NCBI RefSeq assembly: GCF_003945595.2
Contig: NW_024104415.1
Span: forward strand, 496,001-560,000
Length of the DNA: 64,000 nt
Source: Pipra filicauda
Taxonomy: Eukaryota; Chordata; Aves; Passeriformes; Pipridae
Direction: 5' to 3'
Part shown: piece by piece, positions 25,869 through 36,200 of the stretch
How positions within the stretch are numbered: the stretch's first letter is position 1
Layout of the letters: the number at the start of each line of letters is the position of its first letter
Notes under the pieces: generated by a model
What the model saw: only the letters and a program-made list of their open reading frames with translations
The model's database searches: none
Told to the model about the DNA's origin: nothing
Translations under genes and position numbers: made by a program

Positions 25869-26367
25869 CAACAAGCCCTCTCAGCTCTTACATTTACGTC
25901 TCTTGGTGTCTGCTCAATTCACGCACGCGCAGTCACTACAGACCAGCAGGGCTGGGGCTGGTGGAGCTCGGCCAGCACGGCTTCCCCTGAGCTCTGTGAG
26001 GTGACACTGCAACCACCAGTGTCCTCTTGCTTTGTCCTCCCCCCATATGCAGCCTCTGTGCCTCACACACGGCTCCCTCTGCCACTGCCGTCCCCCAACA
26101 GCACCAAATATCACACCCTTCTGTCAGGGTGCTTTCCCCAGCTCCGCTTTCAGACTCACAGACACCCCCTCCCCCTAGAGAACGGATTACTCTGTACTTT
26201 CCTTGACATCACCCCATGCCAGGGGCACCAGGGAGGGTGGCACAGCATCTTCAGGGCATCGGCAGCTCCATTGGCAGCAGGACCTTGGACTCTGGTTCCC
26301 TTTGGCTGTGGTGAGTACCACATGCTCAGCAGAAGTCAATGAAGAATGAATTGTAGGAAGAAGCAGA

Positions 26368-26690
26368 ATTTGGTGCTAAAAAATAAGAGAAAGGGGAAAG
26401 GGAAAAACAGAAAAGGAGAAAGGAAAAAAAAACAGAAGGAAAAATAAGAAAGAAAAAAGAAAAAAGATAAAGACAACAAATAAAAAAGAAGAAAAGAGGA
26501 AACTGAAAAAGAAGAGAAAGGAAAAAATATAAAATATAAAATAAAGGGGAAAAGGTAAATTACAAAAGAAAATTAAAAAGGATTAAGTACAAAAGAAAGG
26601 AAAAAAGGTAAAACAAAAACAGAAAGCAAAAAGAGAAGAAAAATAAAATAAGAAAAAATAGAAGAAAGAAATACAAAAGGAAGCAACTTC
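26368..26690. repeat. Homopurine (A/G) tract
   Basis: About 320 bp consist almost wholly of A and G on the plus strand, in imperfect GAAAA and AAAAG units with a few interruptions. Confidence 0.8.
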
Positions 26691-27512
26691 ATTTTATAGA
26701 GGGTAATGGACTGGGGATTTTTGGTTTAACTACCTCTCACTAAAACACAAAACTCACCTGGACCATCTGATCAGCATCTTCCCTTAAATATATCCTGGAT
26801 GAGTGAGACAGACCCATTCCACTGCTCCCAGCTGAGGTCAGGGTGTGAAGAGTGATGGAGAAATCAACACACGGGACCTCAGCAAGAAACACGGATTAGA
26901 TTCCGTATAACTCCTATTGGTGTCCTGGTTTAAAATCAGCTGCATCCTGGTCTGGCCGCGTGGAGCTGGAGCTGTGCTGGGAAGGGCTCTGTGAAAAGGC
27001 AAAGTGTAACGTGAACTGATGAAGACAGAGGAGAAAGAAGAGGTAAAAGAAGATGTTGATATTTGGGATTTTGTGGGGTTCTGCTCACTCTTGGCATGTT
27101 AATGATATGATGGCAGCTCTGGAAAGGAGCACAAATGTTGCTCCAGGCTTTGGGAGGAGGGGAAGCAGATGGACGCTCAAAGGCAAAATTTGAGACTCTT
27201 GGAAGCTGCAAATGTTGTTCTCCCTCTGCCCCTTCATTTCAACAGCTGCCCCTGAAATACCTATGCTGTGGTTCCAGGTAGGAAAATGTGATTGTAATCA
27301 GTGAGGAAAACTGAGTTGATGTTAAAAGAGAAGGAACAATAGCAATAAGATACTCACTCATTGAAAGCTCTCTTAAATGTAGTGGCAGGTTGTGGGAGTG
27401 CTGAGAAAAATGAGAGAAAGCAAAAATCCTGTTAAAGAGAAGATAAAAATCAGTGTGGGTGCATCTCTGGACAAGCCCCTTGCTCCTATCAAGGGAGGAT
27501 GAAATTTCATTT

Positions 27513-27626
27513 CTTTTTCTTTTCTCTTTTCTTTTCTTTTCTTTTCTTTTCTTTTCTTTTCTTTTCTTTTCTTTTCTTTTCTTTTCTTTTCTTTTCTTTT
27601 CTTTTCTTTTCTTTTCTTTTCTTTCT
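27513..27626. repeat. (TTTTC)n microsatellite
   Basis: More than 20 near-perfect CTTTT units lie in a row, all pyrimidine on the plus strand. They give false open frames of KRKEK repeats. Confidence 0.95.
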
Positions 27627-27680
27627 CTTGCCTTGCCTTGCCTTGCCTTGCCTTGCCTTGCCTTGCCTTGCCTTGCCTTG
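27627..27680. repeat. (CCTTG)n microsatellite
   Basis: About ten CCTTG units directly follow the TTTTC array, with a sharp boundary between the two unit types. Confidence 0.95.
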
Positions 27681-27689
27681 CTTTCCCCT

Positions 27690-27860
27690 TTTCCCCCCGC
27701 CTTTCCCCTCCTGTCCCGTTCCCGGATCCCTGGGCGGGGGCGGGTCGGGCCGTTCCGTGCCCTCCGCGCACACGCGGGATCCGCCGCTCCGGGAGCGGCC
27801 GCGGGGCTGGGGGTGAGTAACCCCCGCTCGGGGGGCGGGGGGGCTGCGGGACGGGCATCC
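27690..27860 (+). promoter_or_regulatory. Small CpG island, candidate IL12RB2 promoter
   Basis: The stretch is dense in CpG, with GGGCGGGGGCGGG at about 27732 and a GGGAGCGGCCGCGG core. It ends in a donor-like GGGGGTGAGTAA at 27811-27820. It is 2.4 kb before the first coding exon of IL12RB2, and that exon starts with an acceptor, so a leader exon is needed upstream. Confidence 0.45.
27700..27812 (+). other. IL12RB2: Possible IL12RB2 5' untranslated exon
   Basis: The donor GG|GTGAGTAA lies at 27813, inside the CpG island. The start is arbitrary. Splicing to the acceptor at 30232 (TTTCTCTATAG) would give a short leader. Confidence 0.3.
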
Positions 27861-27949
27861 CCGAGGGTACCGAGGGTGGGGATCACTCCTGAGGAGCGAT
27901 ATCCCGCTTCGGGCAGCAGTATAGCGGCGCACTGGGAAAGGTGACATCC

Positions 27950-28500
27950 CGCGAATGGATGCCCCGGGATGCTGCTGCCTCGGGATACCCACTGCCCCGA
28001 GAAGCTGTTGCTGCAGGGTGCTGCTGCCTCGGGATGCTCCCTGCCTCGGAATACTCCCTGCCGCGGGATGTTCACTGTCCTGGGATGCTGCTGCGCTGGG
28101 ATGCTCCTTTTCCAGGGGACTATGTTGCACTGGGATACTCCCTGCCCCGGGATTCTGCTGCCCCGGCATGTTCACTGCCCTGGGATGCTGCTGCCCTGGG
28201 ATATTCCTGCCCCGGGAAGCTGCTGCGCCAGGATGGCGTTGTGCTGGGATACTCACTTTCCCGGTGATACTCCTTGCTCCGGGATGCTGCTTCCCTGGGA
28301 TGTTCACTGCTCTGGGGTGCCGCTGCGCTTTGCTTTCTCGCGGGGATGCTGCTGCACCGGGATGATTCCCTGCCCCAGGATGCTGCTGCCATCGAATGAT
28401 CATTATCCCGGGATGCTGCTGTCCAGGGATGCTCCTACCCGGGGATGCTGCCCATCTGAGCACACCACCTGCCCTGGAATGCTCACTATCCCGGGATACC
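27950..28500. repeat. GGGATGCTGCTGC / GGGATACTCCCTGCC minisatellite
   Basis: Roughly 15-bp units alternate between GGGATGCTGCTGCCC and GGGATACTCCCTGCC forms for about 550 bp, with much variation. The open frames across it are repeat artefacts. Confidence 0.85.
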
Positions 28501-28709
28501 TCCTGCACTCTAGGATAGAGCTGCCTGAGGAGCGCAGAGCCCATCCTCTAGGAGCAACTCTGTCCCTTTCCTTCATCCCAAGAGGTCTGATTAAATCCCC
28601 CACTCTCGGTAGCTTTGGGAAGAGCCACCAGCCCTAGGCGGGATATTCCCAAGGCTGTGGGATGACCCAGGTGCCACTGTCCTCAAAGGGCCTGGGAAGC
28701 CAGGACAGC

Positions 28710-28732
28710 GGGGGGGGGGGGGGGGGGGGGGG
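28710..28732. repeat. Poly(G) run, 23 bases
   Basis: Twenty-three consecutive G residues. The length is likely variable or a sequencing weak point. Confidence 0.9.
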
Positions 28733-30232
28733 AAGCTTCCTTAAAACGCAGCCAGTGATAGTTGTCAGTAATAGCTGGGGCACAAATAGTGGGTTTTTCT
28801 GGGTGAAATACAACACCACAAAATGCTCCTGTTTCCACTCACTCCTGTGAGTTCTTAGAACACACAATGAGCTTTGCATGGAGCTTTTTTTAGGGAGAGG
28901 TGGGGACAAGGGCGTAAAAGGTTGGTTCAAGGCCAACTCCCAGGCTGTTGTGCTTCACAACTGGTTTCATTTCAGAGCTCAAGGGCTGTAGTTACAGCTT
29001 GTGTCACTGTGGCACATCCACGGGGTCACAGACTGTGTGGCCCTGGTGCTTTCAGCTGAGATTTCAAAGATAAGAGCACGAAGAGGCACCACCTCAACCC
29101 CCACAGACTTCTCATGTACTTCCTTCCACCTTTACTCCAGGACAATGTCCTTTGTATTTCTGTACTCTAGGTGTAGCAATAGCAATTTTTCTCATTGCTG
29201 TGGAATATGGGTTTTTTCCTCTTAATTTTTTCCCCATATATCTCTATCCTGAGCTTAAGGTTGTTTCTAATTCATTTCTCATCATTTACTCAATCATGGT
29301 TTACGTCTCACACTTCCCGAACCAAACCACTGATTAAATTATTTGAAGCCAGACTGTTTTTGCCTGTTGACTCAAATATTTTGGGTAGTTTTGCTGTCAG
29401 AAGAGGCTGTCTGAAGGGTGTTTACACAGTCACCAGGCAATTTATTGGAAGTTTGTTGGAAGGCAGAGCATTTACTTGAAGAACCTTGGGGTGCTGTGTT
29501 TGCTCATCCTGACAGTTACTAATCATCTACAGAAGGCACCACGTGAAGAGGCTTTGGGGAAGCTGAGGCACTGCAGCAAGGCTGAAAGTTACAGCCTGAG
29601 GAACATCTGGATTTAGTTTAAAAACATTATTTATAAAACCTGGCTTATTGCCACAATATGCATTTTGGCAAATCTTATGTATTTTACATTCAATTTGAGT
29701 ATTGGATCATTTAAAAACCATCCATTTCATTATCTAAAAACAACCTGAAATAACCATTATTGTTGTTTTTGTATTAATATTCACATGGCAAAGACTATAC
29801 TGTGCATGGAAATGCCCCTGGCATGAAAATCAGCCAAGATTTAAAGTAGTAATACTGGGATAAAACTACTTTCAAGTAGTTTGTTTCTGGTATGGCATCA
29901 GGTTACAGAAAGTGCTTGTTGGTGTATTCACTTCTGAAGTATCCAATGTATTCCCACTGCTCCTATAGTTCTGCAGGTGAAGGATAAAAAAGGGAATATT
30001 TGTTAATGCTTGTTGTAAAAACTATTTGAAAATACTGAGCTCAGTTCAGGTTGAGCTTGAATAATTTGTGTGAAACATTTGTGTTCAGAACTTCCTGCAT
30101 TGTGTCCATTAGAAAGGTCTCCTGAAATGAGCATTTGGGATTTTCTGAAGTTGTAAATTAATAAAACATGAAGATCTGTAAATTATATCCCCACTCTTTA
30201 AGAACTGTTAATGCGAATTCATTTCTCTATAG
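28733..30232. other. Upstream or intronic sequence before IL12RB2 coding exon 1
   Basis: The stretch is unique, AT-rich and not repetitive. No coding exon was recognised. It would be intron 1 of IL12RB2 if the CpG island at 27.7 kb is the promoter. Confidence 0.4.
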
Positions 30233-30240
30233 GCAGCAAA

Positions 30241-30298
30241 ATGCCATTTGCATGGATCTTGCCCTCAGCAATTTGGCTGGTGATGCACTTCACAGCAG
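30241..30298 (+). CDS. IL12RB2: IL12RB2 coding exon 1, signal peptide
   Basis: The exon encodes MPFAWILPSAIWLVMHFTA. It is 58 coding bp, the same as IL23R exon 1, with acceptor at 30232 and donor GTAAGA. Confidence 0.85.
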
Positions 30299-33200
30299 GT
30301 AAGATAATTTTTTTCCCTTCAGAAAAATGGTCACTTTAAAAGAAGCACCCAGGCTAAATAGGGTGGGTTTTTTCAGCTTCTGTGTGGAGTGCTAGTGAAC
30401 ATCTTCCTTAATGGAGAGCAAAGAGTTGCTAATTAGTTATGCAGGGAGGTTATTAAGTTTATTTCAAGGTAGAACTGTTGGTTACATGAGAAAACAGCTC
30501 CACAATGAGCTCCACTGAGACTGGTAGAGCTCATGAACAGGGAGAAATGGTGCTCCAGCACTTTCACAGAACCATAGAATGGTTTGGGATGGAAGGGACT
30601 TTAAACATCATCCAGTTCCACCCCTGCCATGGGCAGGGACACCTTCCACTAGCCCAGGTTGTCCCCTCCAACCTGTCCTTGGACACTTCCAGGGATGGAG
30701 CAGCCACAGCTTCTCTGGGCAACCTGTGCCAGGGCCTCACCACCCCCACAGCCAACAATTCCTTCCCAATATCCCACCTAAGCCTGCCCTCTGGCAGTGG
30801 GAAGCCATTCCCCTTTGTCCTGTCCCTGCAGGCCCTGGTCCAAAGTCCCTCTCCAGCTCCCTTTAGGTTCCCCCTTTAGGCACTGGAAGGGGCTCTAAGT
30901 TGTCCCTGGAGCCTTCTCTTTTCCAGGTGAACACCCCCAGCTCTCCCAGCCTGTCTCCAGAGTAAGGGGGCTCCAGCCTTTGGAGCATCTCCATGGCCCC
31001 TCTCGACTTGCTCCAGCAGCTTCACATCCTTCCTGTGCTGCCTGCCACAACTTTCCTGACACACAAACACATTCTTAACCCAAAATGAAACGAGTTCTGG
31101 TAGATTTTCCCTGGGGTCATGCTGGTTCGTTGGTGACTGATTGTGATCCCGTGGTTGCTGATCCCAGTTAATCAGACTGGGCACAGCAACATCCCACAGG
31201 TTACCATGCAGAGGCAGGAATTCTCGGATAAGACATTTGGGGAAACTCTTCCTTGAGCAAAATATGTTGTGGAAGAAAAGGGATGGATTCCTGTGAAACT
31301 TTTGTTTTCCGATTCTGTTGCAGAAGCCTGCAGGAAAGGGATCATGACTTCCAGCAAAGCTCCCCGTGGCACTGAGGAAATCTGTGACAAAGGGAGAATG
31401 ACGGCCAACACTGCCAGTGCCATCCAGCCTGGGACCAACGTCACCCTGTCCTGCTACCTGGGAGACTTGCAGACACCTAAGTGCAGGATAGGGATTTTCC
31501 TTAATAACTCTGAACAAGCTAAAAATTCTGGCCGTTCAGTAAGCAAAACATTTCCAGTCAATACCTATGGCAGACACACCTTCACATGCAAAACGATTTG
31601 TGGAGGAAGGAAAAAACTCATTTGTGGAATCGATATCAAGTGTGGAAGTAAGCAGCATTGATTATTAATTATTCCTGGTTCTCAAACCTTTCCTGTGGCA
31701 CCTCTGACCCACACGGTAGAGACTGGCAGTGAGTGCCCTTGTCCAGGACAGGTGTTGTCTTAGAGGGGCTCTTTGTATTTAAAATATTCCTGGCTAGAAC
31801 TGTGCAACTCTGTTATTCCTGAAGGGAGAGATGCTAAATCAAACTGCCCACTCAGAGCAAATAACATCCTCTCTCCCAGGCATTTCCTAAAATGTTTTGT
31901 AACATCTTTAAGGAAGAAACATTGAAAGCCAGGCTGGACAGAGCTCTGAGCAACCTGGGCTGGGTGATGTCCCTGCCCATGGCAGGGGGTTGGACTGAAT
32001 GCCTTTTAGAGGTCCAACCCAAACCAGTCTGTGATGTTAAGACTATATCTGTTTAAGATCTAAGATGCTAAGAAATATCTGTTTAAGATCCTCCAGATGA
32101 GCCAGGAAATGTGTCATGCATCCAGATTGGAACAGACAGCCACCCCGTCTGCACCTGGGATAAGGGAAGGCTCACATACCTTGACACCACGTATGTGATA
32201 CAGTGAGTAATGTGGGGATATAGATGCTTCAACACCTCTAATTACATCTTGGAGCAGTTCAAACCCCTTTTCTGGTCATGCACCACAGCAGGTTGGCCCC
32301 AGTTGGGTTCAGAAGGTAAAGAGGGAATGCCAAGACACCCCTTTGGAATGGGATCCATGTCCCCACACACCCAGGTCTACAGAAGAGCAATAACCAAACA
32401 TCTTCCTTCTGTTCCAGGCTCTCAAATGGGACACATGACTTGTGCTTTTCAGAAGAAAGTCTGAATAAGACATTTGGCTTGCTGGCTCTGAGAAAGTTGA
32501 ATTTTGACTCCAATTACACCGTTGTGGTTTCTGCCTCCAATAAGTTGGGAAGTGCTTCTTCACAACCATTCACCTTCACATTAATAGACATAGGTAAAGC
32601 AAGACCTTCCACCTCTCAGTCAGCCCTAGCCCTTTGGGAAGACCGGAGACATTCTGAGCACTTTCTTTTTTAAACTTCTTGGGAAGATCATCCATCCAGC
32701 CTAAACTAATAACTCTGTTTTCCATCCAACCCCCATTCCAAGTTGTGTTGTGTTTCTGAGCATCCTCTGCTTCTTTCTGTTTTGCTGCCAGTGAAGCCAC
32801 ATCCTCCTGACTTTTTAGTGGAATTTGACAGTTCTTCTGCGACCAACTGCACTCTTTTTTGGCACAATGAAGCACAAGCACAGCACTGCAGGCTGAGATA
32901 CCGTCCCCTCACCAGGCACTCCTGGAGCATGGTAATTGTCTTTGGGATAAAGGAAGTTATGGACTTGCTGGAGAAGAGAAGGCCTTAGGGAGAGACCTTA
33001 GAGCCCCTTCCAGTGCCTAAAGGGGGAGCCTAAAGAGAGCTGGAGAGGGACTTTGGACCAGGGCCTGCAGGGACAGGACAAGGGGGAATGGCTTCCCACT
33101 GCCAGAGGGCAGGCTTAGGTGGGATATTGGGAAGGAATTGTTGGCTGTGGGGGTGGTGAGGCCCTGGCACAGGTTGCCCAGAGAAGCTGTGGCTGCTCCA

Positions 33201-36200
33201 TCCCTGGAAGTGTCCAAGGCCAGGTTGGCCAGGGCTTGGAGCAACCTGGGCTAGTGAAAGGTGTCCCTGCCCATGGCAGGGGGTGGAACTGGGCTTTAAG
33301 CTCCCTCTCAACCCAAACCAGTCTGGGATTCTGGGATTCTACAAAGTCTTTGCTCTTATTTTAAGTGGCAAAAGAAACCTATTGCTGGAAGTTGAGTCAA
33401 ATCACACAGAGATTTTGCTATTGTCACATAATTAAATGAGGGGATTTTCAGATGAAGCCCTGCGAGCCTGATGATTCATTGCATCATTCTTTGAGTTATT
33501 ACAGCCACCTCAAATCAGGGGTTCCCTGTTGTTTTTTAAAGCTTCACAAGGACACTTGTGATTCAGCTGCCACCACCTTCAACCTTTGTCTCCTCGTGAG
33601 TTTAATATTACATGCTCTTCATCTCCATTAAAGGTTGAAATCTTCAGCAGTGAACAATATCACCTTCATGGGCTGGAGCCTGACACAGCCTATGAGTTCC
33701 AGGTCAGCTGTAAAATTCACCCCGAGCGAGGGCTGTGGAGCGACTGGAAAATGAACCAAACCCGGACTCCAGAAGCAGGTAACACAAACCTACACTAAAC
33801 CTGCACTAAACCTGTGCCTAACAGTTGCATTCAATGGGTAACTTCAGCTAATGAAGTCAAACTGCTGCTGGTTCGTTTGTGGAGACTCTGTGGATCCAGA
33901 CCCGGACCAAGAGAGAAGTAGCTCCTGTAAGAGAATTGCTTTTTTAATGAACAAAGATGAAGCTGTTTGAGTTTCTTGCAAAACAAGAATTTCAAGAGTT
34001 CACTGAGAAGAGCTGAAGGATAAAGGGGTTGGAATAAAATGATTTTTAAGGTCTTTTCCAGGCCAAATGATTCTGTGATTCTCTGATCTCCTACTTGGCT
34101 TTGGTTGCTCTTTTTTGTGAATTACTACAAGCCCTCCAGGCTTGGGCTGTTATTACTCATCCCATTTACCACTGTGAGAGCACCAGTTTCTGTAAGAAGC
34201 ATTGATTGATGCAGGAGATGTGAACTTTTCCTTCCCTCCCCCACCTTCCTCTCAACAGTTTTCTCCACTTCTTGTTGCACCCTGACGTTTGTGGTCATCA
34301 CCCCTCTCCCCAGCCCTGCTGCACAATGAGAATGAGAATGTTTTTAGCTGATCAAGGAACACTTTGTGTCACCAGATGAGGTGACTGCAAGGGGAGGTTG
34401 CAGACTAGAAGCTCTGGTACATCATGTTTAGTCTTTGTTGAAGGAACTGAAGTTTTATGCGTGAACTGACTTGTTGCAAATCCAGAATTACACCTTTTCA
34501 ACGGGATGTTCCTTTTCCTGTTCCTTTTAGCGTGACCTGCCACGAAAGCTGCCTTATGCAAGCCCTGTTCATTAGTGAGCATATCTTTTTCTTTCCAGCC
34601 AATTCACGTGGTTCATGAACTTTCAGATCCAGTCTGGAGGCCAGCAGATGCAATCCCATATCCTACTTTTTCTGCTCCCTTCTGAGGGAGCTCACCCCTT
34701 CCTCCCTCACTCACAGCCGGTGAGCTCTGGTTTTATTTCTGCTGTTGCTCCTGGTTCTTGTTTCTGTTCCAGTCACTATTTGCAGCTAATACAGGACAAA
34801 CTGCTCCAAACATCACTGACGTGGAGGGGGTTTGTGTCTTTGAATACAGCAAAGAGCAGGCAGCCCTGTCCTTGCTGGGTTCTCCATCAGCTGCCTCCTG
34901 CTCTGACTGTTAGCAGCAATTAATATTTGAATTTGATGAGTTTATGTTGGTCAGGGACCCTGAGGAACCAAGCTCTGTCACATCAGCTTTCTTGACACGT
35001 GTATCTCTGGTTCTGAATTTTTGGAGCTCATTCACCAACCAGAACTCAGCTTTTGTGTTATTTTGTGAGGTTTATTCAGAATATCATGAGTTTCCAGTCA
35101 GTCTGTGACTTAAAATTGTGGAAAGAATGGGGGATTTAAGGTACCTCCAACAAGGTCCTACCCAGCAGTTAAAGACAATTATTGCCTAGAGCCAAACAGC
35201 AAAATTCTACAGATCCCACAAACCCCATCATCCTGTTGTTCCAGGATTGATTTAGCCAACCCCAAGGACCTTAATAAGCCTCAGATTTTGCAAAGACAAG
35301 AGATAACACTGTCCATTTGATGTGTGGGTTTCCTTGGGAGCCATTCCAGTTATCAAGGGCAGAATAAAGTCATCAGAAGAGCAAAACTCCCTCCCTGGTT
35401 TATGACTTGTTTTCCTCACGATCCCCATCCTCAATGAGCTGAACTCAAGAGCAAACATGGACTATCATATATTGCATCACTTCAGGGACATTTTAAAACT
35501 GAAATTTTCATTTTCTCAGGGTTTTTATCCCCTTTACCTACTCGTTGTCTTGTTTGTTTGCTTCAAACCACGGCCACTCATGCTGCTCACCTTTTCCTTC
35601 CACCCCAGAGCCGACCGGGATCCCGGATGTCTGGTACCGGCAGGAGCAGGACCTGGGCTCTCAGCAGCAGAACATCTCACTCTTTTGGAAGGTAAGTTAA
35701 GTGAAACCTAAGCAGAGGCAGCAATAACCAATAAGGTTAAAGGGGAAACCAGTTTATGTGGTTTTGGGAAAGGACTGAACCCTGTGAGAGCACAAGGCCA
35801 GGGCCAGGGCCACGGACCAAGGCTCACCTCCCCTGGGAGGAGATTCAGCAACACTTTTCTACCTACAGTTTCTTAGAATGTCAGGACGATTTGGATTGAA
35901 CAGGATCTCGGACATCCAACCATCTTGTTCCAAACCCCTTGCCATGGACAGGGACCCCTTCCACCAGCCCAGGTTGCTCCAAGCCCCATCCAACCTGGCC
36001 TTGGACACTTCCAGGGATGGAGCAGCCACAGCTTCTCTGGGCAACCTGTGCCAGGGCCTCACCACCCCCACAGCCAACAATTCCTTCCCAATATCCCACC
36101 TAAGCCTGCCCTCTGGCAGTGGGAAGCCATTCCCCCTTGTCCTGTCCCTGCAGGCTCTGGTCCAAAGTCCCTCTCCAGCTCTCTTTAGGCTCCCCCTTTA

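Larger units (their letters stand above)
21761..27500. other. Spacer between IL23R and IL12RB2, left part
   Basis: No coding exon was recognised. The stretch holds two CR1 insertions near 22.8-23.05 kb, one near 25.4-25.87 kb, a CTCC repeat at about 23107-23130, and a homopurine block at about 26.37-26.69 kb. The remainder appears to be unique, AT-rich sequence. Confidence 0.5.

Noticed and set aside
27239..28544. Long minus-strand frames with KRKEK and QGKAR repeats
   Set aside because: These are translations of the TTTTC/CCTTG and GGGATGCTGCTG arrays.
30505..30879. Recurrent peptides such as NNSFPISHLSLPSGSGKPFP at many places
   Set aside because: They come from antisense CR1 3' sequence and recur wherever a CR1 copy lies; they are not genes.
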